DNA of 6,467 nt from Candidatus Brocadiales bacterium (GTDB lineage Bacteria > Planctomycetota > Brocadiia > Brocadiales > Bathyanammoxibiaceae), in NCBI GenBank assembly GCA_030586765.1, contig JAUQZZ010000112.1, positions 1 to 6,467 of the forward strand. The letters run 5' to 3'. The stretch's first letter is position 1, and every line of letters starts with the position of its first letter. Of the stretch, positions 5,951 through 6,467 are shown in pieces. Below the pieces are notes generated by a model, which saw only the letters and a program-made list of their open reading frames with translations, did no database searches and was not told the DNA's origin. The position numbers and the translations under genes are program-made.

Positions 5951-6467
5951 TGAAGATAGAGAGATTTATGGTGGGGCCACTTCAGGCCTGCTGCTATATC
6001 CTCATAAATGAAGATACACGGGAGGCGATTATCATAGACCCTGGTGGAGACGCTCAGGAGCTCATTAAATTCATAAAGAAGAACAAACTCAACCCCAGGT
6101 TCCTTATAAATACCCACGGCCACGGAGACCATATAGGGGCCAATAAGGAACTCAAGGAAGCCTTCCCTGAGCTAAAGGTCTGCATCCACGAAGAGGATGA
6201 GGCAATGCTTACCCACCCTTCTAAGAACCTGTCTTTCCTGGGAGGCTTTCTATACAAGTCGCCTCCGGCGGAGGTCGTGTTAAAGGAGGGAGATAAGGTC
6301 TCTATGGAGGGTATAGAATTGGAGGTTATTCATACACCAGGTCACACTCCCGGCGGGATATGCCTCCTGAGTCGGTCTAAGGATGGCCACCCAGGGGTGC
6401 TCTTCTCTGGGGACAGCCTCTTTCAAGGAAGTGTAGGGCGGACAGACCTGCCCGGGGGTGATTATCC
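5950..6467 (+). CDS. Metallo-beta-lactamase-fold hydrolase, glyoxalase II-like (partial, cut at the window end)
   Basis: The first 172 codons are present; the frame is still open at the window edge. The N-terminus MKIERFMVGPLQACCYILI and the later DPGG (30-33) are typical of small cytoplasmic glyoxalase II/YcbL-like MBL hydrolases. Zinc-site motifs seen are HxHxDH as THGHGDH (H56, H58, D60, H61), H132 in HTPGHTPGG, and D155 in SGDSLF. The stretch GRTDLPGGDY (163-172) is a conserved family block after that Asp. The final metal His, expected shortly downstream, lies outside the window. Such enzymes hydrolyse thioesters such as S-lactoylglutathione or related substrates, and the exact substrate cannot be told here. 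The ATG overlaps the stop of the NDK-like gene by 1 bp (TGATG), so the gene is very likely in the same operon. Family members are usually a little over 200 aa, so only the last few dozen residues are missing. Confidence 0.92.
   Translation, partial: MKIERFMVGPLQACCYILINEDTREAIIIDPGGDAQELIKFIKKNKLNPRFLINTHGHGDHIGANKELKEAFPELKVCIHEEDEAMLTHPSKNLSFLGGFLYKSPPAEVVLKEGDKVSMEGIELEVIHTPGHTPGGICLLSRSKDGHPGVLFSGDSLFQGSVGRTDLPGGDY

Noticed and set aside
6257..6275. GC-rich hairpin (CCTCC-GGC-GGAGG) resembling a terminator stem
   Set aside because: It lies inside the conserved frame of the hydrolase gene, the stem is short and no T tract follows.

Overview
The window reads as ordinary bacterial chromosome of intermediate G+C. 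The coding sequence uses many ATA (Ile) and AGG (Arg) codons, genes are tightly packed, and the core gene is a bacterial replicative DNA polymerase III alpha subunit. No marker present fixes the phylum. The codon habit and the unusual two-domain NDK-like protein suggest a little-studied lineage (Planctomycetota, Omnitrophota or Nitrospirota would all be plausible), but this is only a guess. No phage, insertion sequence, CRISPR array or toxin-antitoxin module is visible.

Left part (1-838, minus strand): a complete tRNA-Glu(CUC) with encoded CCA lies 9 nt downstream of a 250-codon gene for a membrane-anchored coiled-coil protein that I cannot assign to a family. Both read leftward and may share one transcript.

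Middle (839-1156): a 318-bp divergent intergenic region. It holds a plausible promoter for each side: TTGCAA-17 bp-TAGAAT leftward and TTGACA-18 bp-TATACT rightward. It also holds a perfect 10-bp inverted repeat in the predicted leader of the coiled-coil gene, and an imperfect direct repeat running from the dnaE -10 region to its start codon.

Right part (1157-6467, plus strand): dnaE (1178 aa, all catalytic and PHP metal residues present), then after 33 bp a 407-aa protein with two nucleoside-diphosphate-kinase-like domains, then, overlapping by 1 bp (TGATG), a metallo-beta-lactamase-fold hydrolase cut by the window edge. The arrangement looks like one operon. It places an NTP/dNTP-balancing enzyme, or a regulator derived from one, directly behind the replicative polymerase. 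The hydrolase probably has a general metabolic (glyoxalase II-like) role.

I see no obviously new defence or mobile system. The most unusual element is the tandem NDK-like protein, with a degenerate first domain and an insertion in the second. Next come the unassigned coiled-coil protein with its structured leader and its link to the tRNA.
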